From: Planotetraspora mira
GTDB taxonomy: Bacteria > Actinomycetota > Actinomycetes > Streptosporangiales > Streptosporangiaceae
Assembly (NCBI RefSeq): GCF_016863275.1
Contig: NZ_BOOO01000042.1
Coordinates: 1-64,000 of the forward strand
DNA length: 64,000 nt
Reading direction: 5' to 3'
The notes below the pieces were generated by a model. It was not told where the DNA came from. It worked only from the letters and a program-made list of their open reading frames with translations, and made no database searches. Positions within the stretch are counted from its first letter, which is position 1. Each line of letters begins with the position of its first letter. Both the position numbers and the translations under genes were made by a program. Positions 1 through 8,371 of this stretch are shown one piece after another.

Positions 1-45
1 TTCACCTACCTCAACCCACGCATCAACCGCCCCACGCGAACATGA
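1..45 (+). CDS. C-terminal end of a gene starting outside the window (uncertain)
   Basis: Frame 1 is open from the first base and ends at a TGA at 43-45, giving the tail FTYLNPRINRPTRT. Fourteen residues are too few to assign a family. It is listed only because the frame is open at the window edge; it could equally be non-coding. Confidence 0.25.
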   Translation, partial: FTYLNPRINRPTRT

Positions 46-193
46 TCAGCACACCCAGACCCAGACCCCAGACGACACGGGCACCGGGAGGGCGCGAACA
101 TGCCGCCGACCGGGGATGACGGCTGCCCGAAGGCACGAAGCGAAGGTATGGGTCCCGTCAACGCCCGGGACTCCCGACGGGCACGCGGCTGAG

Positions 194-392
194 CGGTCCG
201 GCCGAGCGGGCCCGACAGAGCGGTCCGGCAGAGTCATCCACCCATGCGGTCCGGTCAGGCGAGCCGGCCAAAACGGTCCGGACAAGTGAGCCGGTTCTAG
301 GGCTGGGCCAGGTGTGGCTCGGGATGCTGGACCGGAGGGGTGGCTCGGAGGACTGGGACCCACAGATGGCTCGGGACCCTGGGCCGGATGCT
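194..392. repeat. Degenerate 26-27 bp tandem repeat array
   Basis: CGGTCCGG recurs at 194, 221, 247 and 274 (spacing 27, 26, 27) and the related TGGCTCGG recurs at 315, 341 and 367 (spacing 26, 26). Several units also share CCGG about 17 bases into the unit. The array fills most of the 46-500 gap, in which I see no convincing gene; apparent reading frames there are low-complexity. Confidence 0.6.
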
Positions 393-423
393 GGGGCTGG
401 GCGAGACGGAGGGGCTGACACTC

Positions 424-453
424 GTACGGCCCGCCGGGTGGGGCGGGCCGTAC
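424..453. terminator. Stem-loop terminator downstream of the permease gene
   Basis: Perfect 12-bp stem (GTACGGCCCGCC with GGCGGGCCGTAC) and a 6-nt loop, 48 bases beyond the stop of the leftward permease gene. There is no strong T-tract, as is common in high-GC actinomycetes. Confidence 0.7.
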
Positions 454-500
454 AAGATGGGGCTCCAGATGATCGATACCGGAGGATCAAGGCTGGAGGA

Positions 501-2051
501 TCAGGCGACGGTCTCGGGTGATTCGACCTCGTCGATCGTCCGGCGTGGGCCGGTGAACCACTTCTTGGCGGACAGGCTCCACCACAGGGCGATGCCGATC
601 AGGACGGCGCCGACCGCGATGGGGGCGTAGTTGACGGAGGTCCAGGCGAAGTCCTTGTTGCCTGGCACACCCGCGGGTGCGATGGGGAGGATGAAGTAGA
701 TCGAGATGATGATGATCTCGATCACGGCGATCCAGCCCAGGACCTTGTACTTGCGCCCGAGTGTCCAGGGGCCGGGCTGGAAGGAGTCGCCGGCACGGAG
801 CCGGAGCCAGATGGGGATGAGGAAGGCCAGGTAGAGCCCGATCACCGCGATGGAGACCACGGCCAGGAACGCCACGGGGGTGGCGCTTCCGGGAGGGGCG
901 TACAGCGCGGGCAGCGTGATCAGGAGGGCGACGGCGCAGCCGCCGATGATGGCGTTGACCGGAGTGCGGTTGCGGTCCACGCGTGACCAGAGCCGCCAGC
1001 CGGGCACGGCGCCGTCGCGGGAGAACGCGTAGGTCATCCGCGACATGGAGGTGACACAACTCATGCCGCAGAAGAACTGACCGATGGTGGAGATGCCGAA
1101 GATGGCGGTCGCGAGAGGCGACGACAGAGCCGAGGTGAAGATGGCCCCGACGAAGCCGAACTCCTTGTTCACCGCGTCGACGTCGGTGGCCGCGAACAGG
1201 AACGCCAGGAGCAGGATCCAGCCGCCGATCGCCGAGTAGAAGATCGACTTCCAGAGCCCCTTGGCCGCAGTCTTGGCCGCGTCGTGCGTCTCCTCCGAGA
1301 CGTGCGCGCAGGCGTCGAAACCGGTGATCGTGTACTGGGTCAGCAGGAAGCCCAGCGGCAGGACGTAGAGCCAGAAGGTCGCCCCGGAGGTGCTTCCGCC
1401 GCCGAAGCCGGAGTTGTTGAACTGCTCGAACAGGAACCCGACGCTCTGGTGCTTGGACGGACCGAAAATCAGGATCAGGACCACGGCTGCGGCGCCGAAG
1501 ACGTGCCACCAGACGGAGATGTTCTGCAGGATGGAGATCAACCGGTGGCTGAAGATGTTGATCAGTGCGTGCAGCACCAGGACGACGGCGAACAGCAGGA
1601 AAGTCTGGTGTAGCGCGTTGCCGGCGGCCCAGCTGTCGCTGAACCGGCCGATGGTGATGTTGAGGAAAGTGGCGCAGCCGTAGTCGACCGAGGCGGTCAC
1701 CGCGATCAGACCCACCAGGTTGAGCCAGCCGGTGAACCAGCCGTGGATCGGCTTGCCCAGCTTCGTGGCCCACCAGTAGATCCCGCCGGCGGTCGGGTAG
1801 GCCGAGACCAGCTCCGACATGCAGAAACCAATGATCAGGATGAAAATCGAGATCAACGGCCAGCCCACGGAGATGGCGAGCGGACCACCGTTGTTCCACG
1901 CCTGGCCGAAGGTGGTGAAACATCCCGCGAGGATCGAGATGATGGAGAAGGAGATCGCGAAGTTGGAGAAACCGCTCCACGATCGGGACAGTTCCTGCTT
2001 GTAACCGAGCTCGGCTAGTCGTTTGGCGTCGTCGTCGAGGGCTTGCGCCAT
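501..2051 (-). CDS. APC-superfamily amino acid/amine permease
   Basis: The 516-residue protein has about twelve hydrophobic segments and the look of the amino acid-polyamine-organocation (APC) superfamily, GABA/choline-permease-like branch. The N-terminus contains a cytosolic lead (KRLAELGYKQELSRSW) followed by the first helix pair, and YPTAGGIYWWATKLG is a typical APC signature region near residue 85. It should import an amine or amino acid across the cytoplasmic membrane. The gene starts 10 bases after the stop of a choline-kinase-like gene, so the two are almost certainly one operon. The divergent sarcosine-dehydrogenase-like enzyme suggests an N-methylated amine or choline-derived substrate; that is inference from context. 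Confidence 0.9.
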   Translation of the reverse strand: MAQALDDDAKRLAELGYKQELSRSWSGFSNFAISFSIISILAGCFTTFGQAWNNGGPLAISVGWPLISIFILIIGFCMSELVSAYPTAGGIYWWATKLGKPIHGWFTGWLNLVGLIAVTASVDYGCATFLNITIGRFSDSWAAGNALHQTFLLFAVVLVLHALINIFSHRLISILQNISVWWHVFGAAAVVLILIFGPSKHQSVGFLFEQFNNSGFGGGSTSGATFWLYVLPLGFLLTQYTITGFDACAHVSEETHDAAKTAAKGLWKSIFYSAIGGWILLLAFLFAATDVDAVNKEFGFVGAIFTSALSSPLATAIFGISTIGQFFCGMSCVTSMSRMTYAFSRDGAVPGWRLWSRVDRNRTPVNAIIGGCAVALLITLPALYAPPGSATPVAFLAVVSIAVIGLYLAFLIPIWLRLRAGDSFQPGPWTLGRKYKVLGWIAVIEIIIISIYFILPIAPAGVPGNKDFAWTSVNYAPIAVGAVLIGIALWWSLSAKKWFTGPRRTIDEVESPETVA

Positions 2052-2061
2052 GAGGCCTCCT

Positions 2062-2982
2062 CTAACAGGTGGGGGATGTCCGGCCGTCGATCAGATGGCC
2101 GAAGCTCGGATCTTCGATATCTCGTACGGCCTGCGCGAACTTGTCGGCGGCCTCCGCGTTGTAGTCGAAGCCGGGAAGCGCTCGATCGCGGACCAGGCCC
2201 TGGTGGACGACGAACCACAACGTCCAGGTGAGGTTGGACATGATCAGGTTCAGCCGCACCCGCGGGACCTGCTCGTCATCGCCGAAATAGGCGCGCGTGA
2301 GCCGTACGACCTGGTCGGGGTCGAGGTCGGACTCCGCGGCGATGTCGCCGAGTTCGAAGCTGGGATCGTTGTTGCCGGAAAGCTGGTAGTCGATGATGCG
2401 GATGTCCGGTCCTGTGGCGATCAGGTTCTCGGCGAGCAGGTCGTTGTGGCACGGAACGGTCGGCAGCGGGCGCGCGTTGACGGCCGCCTCGATGTCGGCC
2501 ACGACGGGCAACAGGTCCGTGTATCCCGCGGGGAGCCGCAACCCGTGTGTACGGCACCGCGCCAGCAGATCGTCGAGCTTGCGGAAGATGGAGAAGTCGT
2601 TCACGAAGGGCGGTCCGGCGTGGAGCCGCCGGCAGGCGGCCGCCACCTTCTCGATCGTCGCGGGGGTGCGCACCGCGGGAGCGTTGAGGGTGACGCCGTC
2701 GAGGTATTCGAGGACCAACGCGCCCGGCATGACATGAAGGACGCGCGCACCGATTCCTGTGGAAGCGGCGCGCAGCGTGTTCGCGATCTCCTGGTCGAGC
2801 GGGATGCCCAGTCCGGCCGCCGCGATCGCGGGGTCCAGGACGCGGAGGAGCCAGCGTTCGCCGTCCTCGGTCTCCAGCCGGGAGATGTGGTGGCTCAGGC
2901 CGCCCTTGATCGTCGTGGAGGTGATCGGCCGGCCGGCCCAGGCCGTGACGAGCTCCAGCGCGTCTTTGACGGCATCTGGCAT
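2062..2982 (-). CDS. Choline/ethanolamine kinase-like phosphotransferase (APH fold)
   Basis: The 306-residue protein belongs to the aminoglycoside phosphotransferase/choline kinase fold. The catalytic-loop motif is seen as VPCHNDLLAENLI (HxDxxxxN type) near residue 190, followed by the metal-binding IIDYQLSGNND (DxE/D region). It is expected to phosphorylate a small hydroxyl or amine substrate with ATP. I chose the ATG at 2982 because AAAGGAG lies 6 bases upstream; longer upstream readings are antisense to the divergent gene. It is the first gene of a leftward operon with the APC permease. Whether the substrate is choline, ethanolamine or something else cannot be read from the sequence. Confidence 0.85.
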   Translation of the reverse strand: MPDAVKDALELVTAWAGRPITSTTIKGGLSHHISRLETEDGERWLLRVLDPAIAAAGLGIPLDQEIANTLRAASTGIGARVLHVMPGALVLEYLDGVTLNAPAVRTPATIEKVAAACRRLHAGPPFVNDFSIFRKLDDLLARCRTHGLRLPAGYTDLLPVVADIEAAVNARPLPTVPCHNDLLAENLIATGPDIRIIDYQLSGNNDPSFELGDIAAESDLDPDQVVRLTRAYFGDDEQVPRVRLNLIMSNLTWTLWFVVHQGLVRDRALPGFDYNAEAADKFAQAVRDIEDPSFGHLIDGRTSPTC

Positions 2983-2995
2983 GCCCGGCTCCTTT

Positions 2996-3013
2996 TGGTC
3001 TACCTTCAGACCA
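2996..3013. promoter_or_regulatory. Inverted repeat in the divergent promoter region (candidate operator)
   Basis: Perfect 6-bp arms TGGTCT and AGACCA separated by 6 bases, centred in the 72-bp gap between the phosphotransferase and the flavoenzyme genes. Its position suits a regulator controlling both directions; no cognate regulator gene is adjacent in the window. Confidence 0.45.
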
Positions 3014-3054
3014 TTGATCCGATTGTGCGGGCCAGGTGTTACAGGACGGTTTAA

Positions 3055-5796
3055 ATGTCGCAACTTCCTGCCGACGCCCAAGTCGTCGTCATCGGTGGTG
3101 GCGTGGCCGGATGCAGCGTCGCCTACCACCTTGCCCGGCTGGGTTGGACCGACGTGATCCTGGTCGAGCGGCATGACCTGACCGAGGGGACGACCTGGCA
3201 CTCGGCCGGGTTCGTCGGGCAACTCCGGTCGACGGTGACACAGACGCGCATGATCATGTATTCGGCCGGCCTCTACCCCGAGTTGCGTGAACTCACCGGG
3301 CTCGACCCGGGCTGGCACGGCGTCGGCGGGCTGCGGCTCGCGACGACTCCCGAACGCCAGGAGGAACTCCTGCGTCAGGCCGGTGCGGCGGAGACCTACG
3401 GCCTCGACATGGAGATGCTCGACGCGGCGCGGACCCTGGAGCGGTTTCCCTCGATGGAGGTCGGAGACGTCCAGGGATCGTTGTGGCTTCCCGGTGACGG
3501 ATGGCTCGACCCCGCGCGGCTGGGCCGGGCGCTCGCCGAAGGCGCCCGCAGGCTCGGGGTCAAGATCTTCACCGGTGTCGAGGTGACCGGCGTGGAGGTC
3601 GAGGACGGCCGAGTGCATGCCGTACGGCTCCGCGCGACGCCGGCAGGAGATGGCGCGCGAGAAGGCGGGCAAGCAAGCGAGCGAGAAAGCGCGCGAGAAA
3701 GCGCGCAAGAAGACAGGCGGGACGGCGGGCGAGGAGGCAGGCGCGGAGACGGGCAGCACGACGAGTGGGTCGTTCGCACGGAGACCGTGGTCAACGCCGC
3801 GGGCGCGGCCGCCGGAGTCGTGGGGCGCCTCGCGGGCGTCGATGTGCCGATCGTGCCGATCAAGCACCAGTACGTGGTGACGAAACCCATGGGCGTCCCG
3901 GCGGACACGCCGACCGTCCGTGACCCGGACAACATCGTCTACTTCAGGGAAGACGGCGGCGGGATCCTCGTGGGGGGATATATCCGTACGCCGCAGGTCT
4001 GGGACGTCGCACGCCCGTTGGCCGAGCCGCGCACGCTCTTCGCCCCTGATATGCCGAAATTTCGGGAGTCGTGGGAGTCGGCCGTCCGCCGCCTGCCGGG
4101 ACACCTCGCCGGGACCAGCGCCCAGATCAGCGCTCAGAACAGCGCCCAGAACAGCGCCCAGAACACTGCCCGGTCAGGCTCAGGCGACCATGCGGATGCC
4201 GAGGGAGTGTTCCGGAAGGTGGTCCACGGGCCGGAGGCGTTCACCCCGGACGGCGAGTTCCTGCTGGGTGAGACCGCAGTTCAGGGCTTCTGGGTCGCCG
4301 CGGGGTTCTGCGTTCACGGCCTGGCCGCGGCCGGTGGCGTGGGCAAGGTCATGGCCGAGTGGATCGTCGACGGCGGTCCCGAGTACGACGTCTTCGGAAT
4401 GGACGTCCGCCGTTTCGGCGCCCACGCGCGCTCGGCCAGGTGGGCGAGGGAGAAGGCGCTCGACTCCTACAGCAAGTACTACGACATCGTGTATCCCGGG
4501 GAGGAGCGCACCGCGGCCCGGCCGCTCCGTCGCTCGCCCGCATGGGTACGGCATGCCGCGCTCGACGCCGCCTTCGGGGAGAAGGCCGGCTGGGAGCGGG
4601 TCAACTGGTTCGGTTCGCCCGCCGGTTCGCCCGCCGGTTCGCCCGCCGGTTCGCCCGCCGGTTCGCCCGTCGCTCCGGGCGGCGATCAGGCCGGCACCAC
4701 CCGCGGCGCCACCCGCGGCGCCTCCCGCGGGGCCGAGCCGAGAGGCTGGGCGGGCAAGGCGTGGTCCCCGGCGATCCGCGAGGAGTGCCTGGCCACCGCG
4801 AGCGCCGCCGGCCTTTTCGACCAGACGTCGTTCTCGAAGCTCGAGGTCTCGGGGAAGAACGCCCTGGCCGACCTGGAACGCGTCTGCGGCAACGGTCTCG
4901 ACCGGCCCGTCGGCACAGTCGTCTACACCCAGGTGCTCAACGAACGTGGGGGGATCGACGCCGACGTCACCGTGACGCGACTCGCCGAGGACCGGTTCCG
5001 GGTGATCACGGGGACGGCCTTCGGCGTCCACGACGCCGCGATCCTGCGCCGCCACGGCCTGGAGGTCAGGGACGTCACCTCCGCCCACGCCTGCTACTGC
5101 CTGTGGGGACCCAGGGCGTACGACATCCTGAGCGCGTTGAGCGACGACGACCTGACCTTCGGATACATGCGGGCCAGGCAGATCAGCGTCGGTCATGTCC
5201 CGGTGCTGGCCCAGCGGGTGACCTTCGTCGGCGAGTTCGGGTGGGAGCTGTACTGCCCGGCAGAGTTCGGCCTGACCCTCTGGGACGCGCTCATGGAGGC
5301 CGGCCTGCCGTACGGCATGCGCCCCGCGGGCTATCGCGCCCTCGACTCGATGCGGCTGGAAAAGGGTTACCGGGTCTGGGGACTCGACATCACCCCAGAG
5401 ACGACGCCGCTCGAAGCCGGACTCGGTTTCGTCGTACGGCCCGAGCGGCGGGCCGCCCTTCCGGCGCCTCGCCAGACGTTGCGCTGCCTGGTGGTGGACG
5501 ACGAGCGTGACGTCTGCCTGGGCGGCGAGCCGGTCCGGCTGGACGGGCGGCCCGTGTCCCGCATCACCAGCGGCGGGTACGGCTGTCGCGTCGGCCGCTC
5601 GATCGCCTACGCGTACCTGCCCGGCGACGCAGGCGATGCCGGCGGTGCCGGCGATGACGCTGATGTCGCAGGTATCGCCGCGGGCACACGCGTGGAGGTG
5701 GGCGTGAACGGCACCTGGGTCGGCGCGGAGATCGTCGCGGAGCCCCTCTACGACCCCGGTCACGACCGGGTCAGAAGCGCGCCCTGGACGATGTGA
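3055..5796 (+). CDS. Sarcosine/dimethylglycine dehydrogenase-like FAD enzyme fused to a GcvT-type domain
   Basis: The 913-residue protein starts with a Rossmann FAD motif (VVVIGGGVAGCSVAYHLA) followed by TTWHSAG, where the His is the covalent flavin attachment residue in the dimethylglycine/sarcosine dehydrogenase family. The N-terminal DAO domain (about 1-420) is followed by a linker domain and an aminomethyltransferase (GcvT-like) region from about 590 to the end. The family oxidatively demethylates N-methylglycines and passes the one-carbon unit to folate. Four low-complexity insertions occur at about residues 195-238, 354-376, 519-561 and 855-878; two of them consist of 12-bp tandem repeats. 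All preserve the frame, so the gene looks intact. It diverges from the permease/kinase operon. Specificity between sarcosine and dimethylglycine is not resolved. Confidence 0.88.
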   Translation: MSQLPADAQVVVIGGGVAGCSVAYHLARLGWTDVILVERHDLTEGTTWHSAGFVGQLRSTVTQTRMIMYSAGLYPELRELTGLDPGWHGVGGLRLATTPERQEELLRQAGAAETYGLDMEMLDAARTLERFPSMEVGDVQGSLWLPGDGWLDPARLGRALAEGARRLGVKIFTGVEVTGVEVEDGRVHAVRLRATPAGDGAREGGQASERESARESAQEDRRDGGRGGRRGDGQHDEWVVRTETVVNAAGAAAGVVGRLAGVDVPIVPIKHQYVVTKPMGVPADTPTVRDPDNIVYFREDGGGILVGGYIRTPQVWDVARPLAEPRTLFAPDMPKFRESWESAVRRLPGHLAGTSAQISAQNSAQNSAQNTARSGSGDHADAEGVFRKVVHGPEAFTPDGEFLLGETAVQGFWVAAGFCVHGLAAAGGVGKVMAEWIVDGGPEYDVFGMDVRRFGAHARSARWAREKALDSYSKYYDIVYPGEERTAARPLRRSPAWVRHAALDAAFGEKAGWERVNWFGSPAGSPAGSPAGSPAGSPVAPGGDQAGTTRGATRGASRGAEPRGWAGKAWSPAIREECLATASAAGLFDQTSFSKLEVSGKNALADLERVCGNGLDRPVGTVVYTQVLNERGGIDADVTVTRLAEDRFRVITGTAFGVHDAAILRRHGLEVRDVTSAHACYCLWGPRAYDILSALSDDDLTFGYMRARQISVGHVPVLAQRVTFVGEFGWELYCPAEFGLTLWDALMEAGLPYGMRPAGYRALDSMRLEKGYRVWGLDITPETTPLEAGLGFVVRPERRAALPAPRQTLRCLVVDDERDVCLGGEPVRLDGRPVSRITSGGYGCRVGRSIAYAYLPGDAGDAGGAGDDADVAGIAAGTRVEVGVNGTWVGAEIVAEPLYDPGHDRVRSAPWTM
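4116..4163 (+). repeat. 12-bp tandem repeat inside the flavoenzyme gene (SAQN-type)
   Basis: Four contiguous 12-bp units resembling CAGCGCCCAGAA, with 1-2 differences among them, encode a SAQx tetrapeptide repeat. The insertion interrupts the DAO domain without shifting frame. Confidence 0.85.
4612..4671 (+). repeat. 12-bp tandem repeat inside the flavoenzyme gene (GSPA-type)
   Basis: Five contiguous 12-bp units GGTTCGCCCGCC (the last ends in GTC) encode repeated GSPA. They sit between the FAD part and the GcvT part, where a flexible linker could be tolerated. Confidence 0.9.
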
Positions 5797-5806
5797 TCGC
5801 GGGCCT

Positions 5807-5878
5807 GGTCACGGGTCGGGTCGCAGGTCGGGGTCGCAGGTCGGTCACGGGCCGGGTCACGGCGCTGGTCACGGGGGC
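5807..5878. repeat. Six 12-bp tandem repeat units between convergent genes
   Basis: Six consecutive 12-bp units related to GGTCACGGGTCG start 11 bases after the flavoenzyme stop and run into the last codons of the leftward PfkB-type gene. Units 1, 4, 5 and 6 keep GGTCACGG exactly; units 2 and 3 carry GGTCGCAGG-like versions. Confidence 0.7.
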
Positions 5879-6747
5879 AGTTCGCCCCGGGTGGGCAGCC
5901 CCTGCCACGAGCCGTGGCCGGCCACGGCGTACGCGGCCAGCGAGATGCCCCGCTTCAGCCGGTCGGAGGGATGGAGATCGTCGAGGAGGGCGCTGAGATA
6001 GCCCGCGACGAAGGCGCCGCCGACCCCCGCCGCGTCGACGGCGGTCACCGGCGCCGCCTGGGTGTCATACCGCAGGCCGTCGACCGTCGCGCTCGCCCCC
6101 TTGGCCCCGCGGGTCACGACCAGCTCGGGAACGCCCGCCAGCGCCGGCTCGACGAGCGGAAGCTCGTCCTGGTTGGCGAACAGGATGTCGGCGGAGGCGG
6201 CCAGCTCGGCCAGCGCCTGCCGTGCCTCGTCGACGCTGTCCCAGAGGTGAGGCCGGTGATTGACGTCGACCGAGACGAGCACCCCGGCATCGCGTGCCAG
6301 CTTGACCGCATGGTACACGGCGCTCCAGGCATATCCGCTGAGCGCCAGCGTGATGCCGGTGATGTGCAGGATCCGCGCCGACTGGACGGCCTCGGCGGGG
6401 ACGTCGCCCGTGGACAGACGCGACCCCGCGGAGCCGCTCTGGTAGTGGACCTCGTGTGACAACCGGCCGATCCGCCGCTGGCGGACCACGATGCCGGTGG
6501 GGGCGGTCTCGTCGACCCGGGCGTGGGAGACGTCCACGCCCTCGCCGCGGAGAACGCTCAGCGTGCGTGCGCCAAGTTCGTCGATGCTGACCCGGCCGAG
6601 CCAGGCGACCCGATGCCCGAGCCGTGCGAGGCCGACGGCCATCGTCAGCTCGGGACCTTCGACGTCCAGACGGGCCGTCATGTCATGTCGTATCCGGTCG
6701 GCCGAGACGACGCCGAGCGCCTCTCCGAGCGTGAACACCTCGGTCAT
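5869..6747 (-). CDS. PfkB/ribokinase-family sugar kinase with altered catalytic motif
   Basis: The 292-residue product has the ribokinase-like fold, with similarity along its length to the second PfkB protein at 36825-37772 of this window. The start is taken at ATG 6747 (MTEVFTLGEALG), where the conserved N-terminus begins and GGAG lies 10 bases upstream. The C-terminal signature, normally GAGD with the Asp as catalytic base, reads AAGVGGAFVAG: the Asp is Gly in the DNA (GTC GGC GGC). The rest of the motif and the DVNHRPHLW region are intact. It may be inactive, use another residue, or act as a binding protein. It converges on the flavoenzyme gene. Confidence 0.85.
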   Translation of the reverse strand: MTEVFTLGEALGVVSADRIRHDMTARLDVEGPELTMAVGLARLGHRVAWLGRVSIDELGARTLSVLRGEGVDVSHARVDETAPTGIVVRQRRIGRLSHEVHYQSGSAGSRLSTGDVPAEAVQSARILHITGITLALSGYAWSAVYHAVKLARDAGVLVSVDVNHRPHLWDSVDEARQALAELAASADILFANQDELPLVEPALAGVPELVVTRGAKGASATVDGLRYDTQAAPVTAVDAAGVGGAFVAGYLSALLDDLHPSDRLKRGISLAAYAVAGHGSWQGLPTRGELPP

Positions 6748-6834
6748 GCCAGTATTTCTCCGCGCTCTCGTGCCGCGATGGTGCCGCGTGAAAGCATGGC
6801 AGAGCCCGTTCCCCACGCGTAAGCCGTATGCCGA

Positions 6835-7383
6835 TCAGGTGGCGAACGCGTCCAGGAACGCCTGGCAGAACGCCTTGAGGTCGTCGGGCTTGCGACTGGT
6901 CACCAGCGTGTTCGGCCCGGCCGTGTCGATCATGACCTCCTGGTCGACCCACTCCGCCCCGGCGTTGCGCAGGTCCGTCTGCAGACTCGGCCAGGACGTG
7001 AGCGTACGGCCGCGGACGACGTCGGCCTCGATGAGCGTCCACGGCGCGTGACAGACGGCCGCCACCGGCTTGCCCGCGTCGAAGAAGCTCTTGGCGAACT
7101 GGACGGCCTTCGGAACGGTGCGCAGCATGTCCGGGTTGGCCACGCCGCCAGGCAGGACCAGTCCGTCGAACTCGGCGGCGGACGTCTCGTCGACCGTCAT
7201 GTCGACCGGGAAGGTGTCGGCCTTGTCCAAGTGGTCGAACCCCTGGACGCGGCCAGGCCTGATGGACACCAGCCGCGGCGTTCCGCCGGCCTGCTCGACG
7301 GCCCTCCACGGTTCGGTGAGCTCGATCTGCTCGACTCCCTCAGGAGCGACCAGAAAGGCGATCGTCTTTCCCTGGATCATCAT
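6835..7383 (-). CDS. DJ-1/PfpI (type 1 glutamine amidotransferase-like) protein
   Basis: The 182-residue protein has the DJ-1/PfpI fold with the nucleophile elbow as AVCHAPW near residue 112 (reactive Cys followed by His). Family members are deglycases, chaperones or stress-related hydrolases in the cytoplasm; the exact activity is not defined here. GAGAGGGG precedes two consecutive ATG codons (7383 and 7380), and either could be used. It is transcribed leftward toward the PfkB gene and may share its transcript; it is divergent from the DUF72 gene. Confidence 0.88.
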   Translation of the reverse strand: MMIQGKTIAFLVAPEGVEQIELTEPWRAVEQAGGTPRLVSIRPGRVQGFDHLDKADTFPVDMTVDETSAAEFDGLVLPGGVANPDMLRTVPKAVQFAKSFFDAGKPVAAVCHAPWTLIEADVVRGRTLTSWPSLQTDLRNAGAEWVDQEVMIDTAGPNTLVTSRKPDDLKAFCQAFLDAFAT

Positions 7384-7493
7384 TCGCCCCTCTCATTACC
7401 TTCTTGTGCGCTGGGCGGCCCGAATCCGGCCTGTCCGAAATTCGCCTGCCCCGCTATGGGCGATCTATGCCGAATGTGGGGTAGGGGAGTCGT

Positions 7494-8291
7494 ATGCCGA
7501 TGTTCATCGGGACCTCCGGCTGGCAATACGCCGACTGGCGGGACATGATCTACTCCGGCGTGCCCCAGCGGCTCTGGCTGGAGAGGTACGGCGAGGCCTT
7601 CGCCACCGTGGAGAACAACAACGCCTTCTACCGCCTGCCCACGAGGGAGACGTTCGAGAGTTGGCGGGAGCGCACGCCGGACGACTTCGTCATGGCGGTG
7701 AAGGCCAGCAGGTTCCTCACGCACATCAAGCGGCTGAAGGACCCGGAGGAGCCGGTCGAGCGGCTCATGGGCGTGGCGGAAGGGCTCGGCGGCAAGCTCG
7801 GTCCGATCCTGCTGCAGCTGCCGCCCACTCTGCAGGCCGACGCGGAGCGGCTCCGCCGGTGTCTCGCGCGCTTCCCGAAGAGGGTCAGGGTCGCGGTCGA
7901 GCCGAGGCACGAGTCGTGGTGGACGGACGAGATCCGGGAGGTCCTGGCCGGAAGTGGTGAAAGCGGCGCGGCCCTGTGCTGGGCCGACAGGCGGGGCAAG
8001 CCGCAGTCACCCCTGTGGCGCACGGCCGACTGGGCGTACCTGCGGTTCCACGAGGGCCGGGCCCGGCCGTGGCCCGGCTATGGCGATCAGGCGCTGAAGA
8101 CCTGGCTCGACCGGCTGGGTGACGCCGGTGATGTGCGGGACGTGTACGTCTACTTCAACAACGATCTGGGCGGCGCCGCCGTACGGAACGCCTTCACGCT
8201 CGCCGTTCTGGCGGAGGACGCCGGGTGGGACGTCAGCCGCGTCAGGCAACTCGACGAGCTCGAGTCCATGCACGCGGGCGGGAAGCCCTGA
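7494..8291 (+). CDS. DUF72 (YecE-like) family protein
   Basis: The 265-residue protein begins MPMFIGTSGWQYADWR and contains FAVVENNNAFYRLP-like and MAVKASRFLTHIKRL segments, which are hallmarks of the DUF72/YecE TIM-barrel family. Biochemical function is not established. GGGGAG lies just upstream of the ATG. It is monocistronic by context, with a strong bidirectional hairpin after its stop. Confidence 0.9.
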   Translation: MPMFIGTSGWQYADWRDMIYSGVPQRLWLERYGEAFATVENNNAFYRLPTRETFESWRERTPDDFVMAVKASRFLTHIKRLKDPEEPVERLMGVAEGLGGKLGPILLQLPPTLQADAERLRRCLARFPKRVRVAVEPRHESWWTDEIREVLAGSGESGAALCWADRRGKPQSPLWRTADWAYLRFHEGRARPWPGYGDQALKTWLDRLGDAGDVRDVYVYFNNDLGGAAVRNAFTLAVLAEDAGWDVSRVRQLDELESMHAGGKP

Positions 8292-8304
8292 CGTAGGCGA
8301 ACCT

Positions 8305-8343
8305 CATGCCGTCCCGCGTTCCGCTGAAACGCGGGACGGCATG
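8305..8343. terminator. Bidirectional 16-bp stem-loop terminator
   Basis: CATGCCGTCCCGCGTT pairs perfectly with AACGCGGGACGGCATG across a 7-nt loop. It lies between the convergent DUF72 gene and the membrane-anchored coiled-coil gene, so it can serve both. Confidence 0.85.
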
Positions 8344-8371
8344 AGCGGCATGAGGCTCACGGGAGATCTGG

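Noticed and set aside
194-392. Possible CRISPR array because of 26-27 bp periodicity
   Set aside because: Units are degenerate throughout, no constant repeat with unique spacers, and no cas gene in the window.
46-490. Two leftward frames of about 105-110 codons at the left edge
   Set aside because: Composed of Pro/Ser/Arg low-complexity sequence generated by the tandem repeat; no domain or ribosome site.
487-1980. Long reading frame overlapping the permease gene in another frame
   Set aside because: Arg/His/Pro-rich composition without domains, fully overlapping a clear 12-helix permease; a GC-bias artefact.
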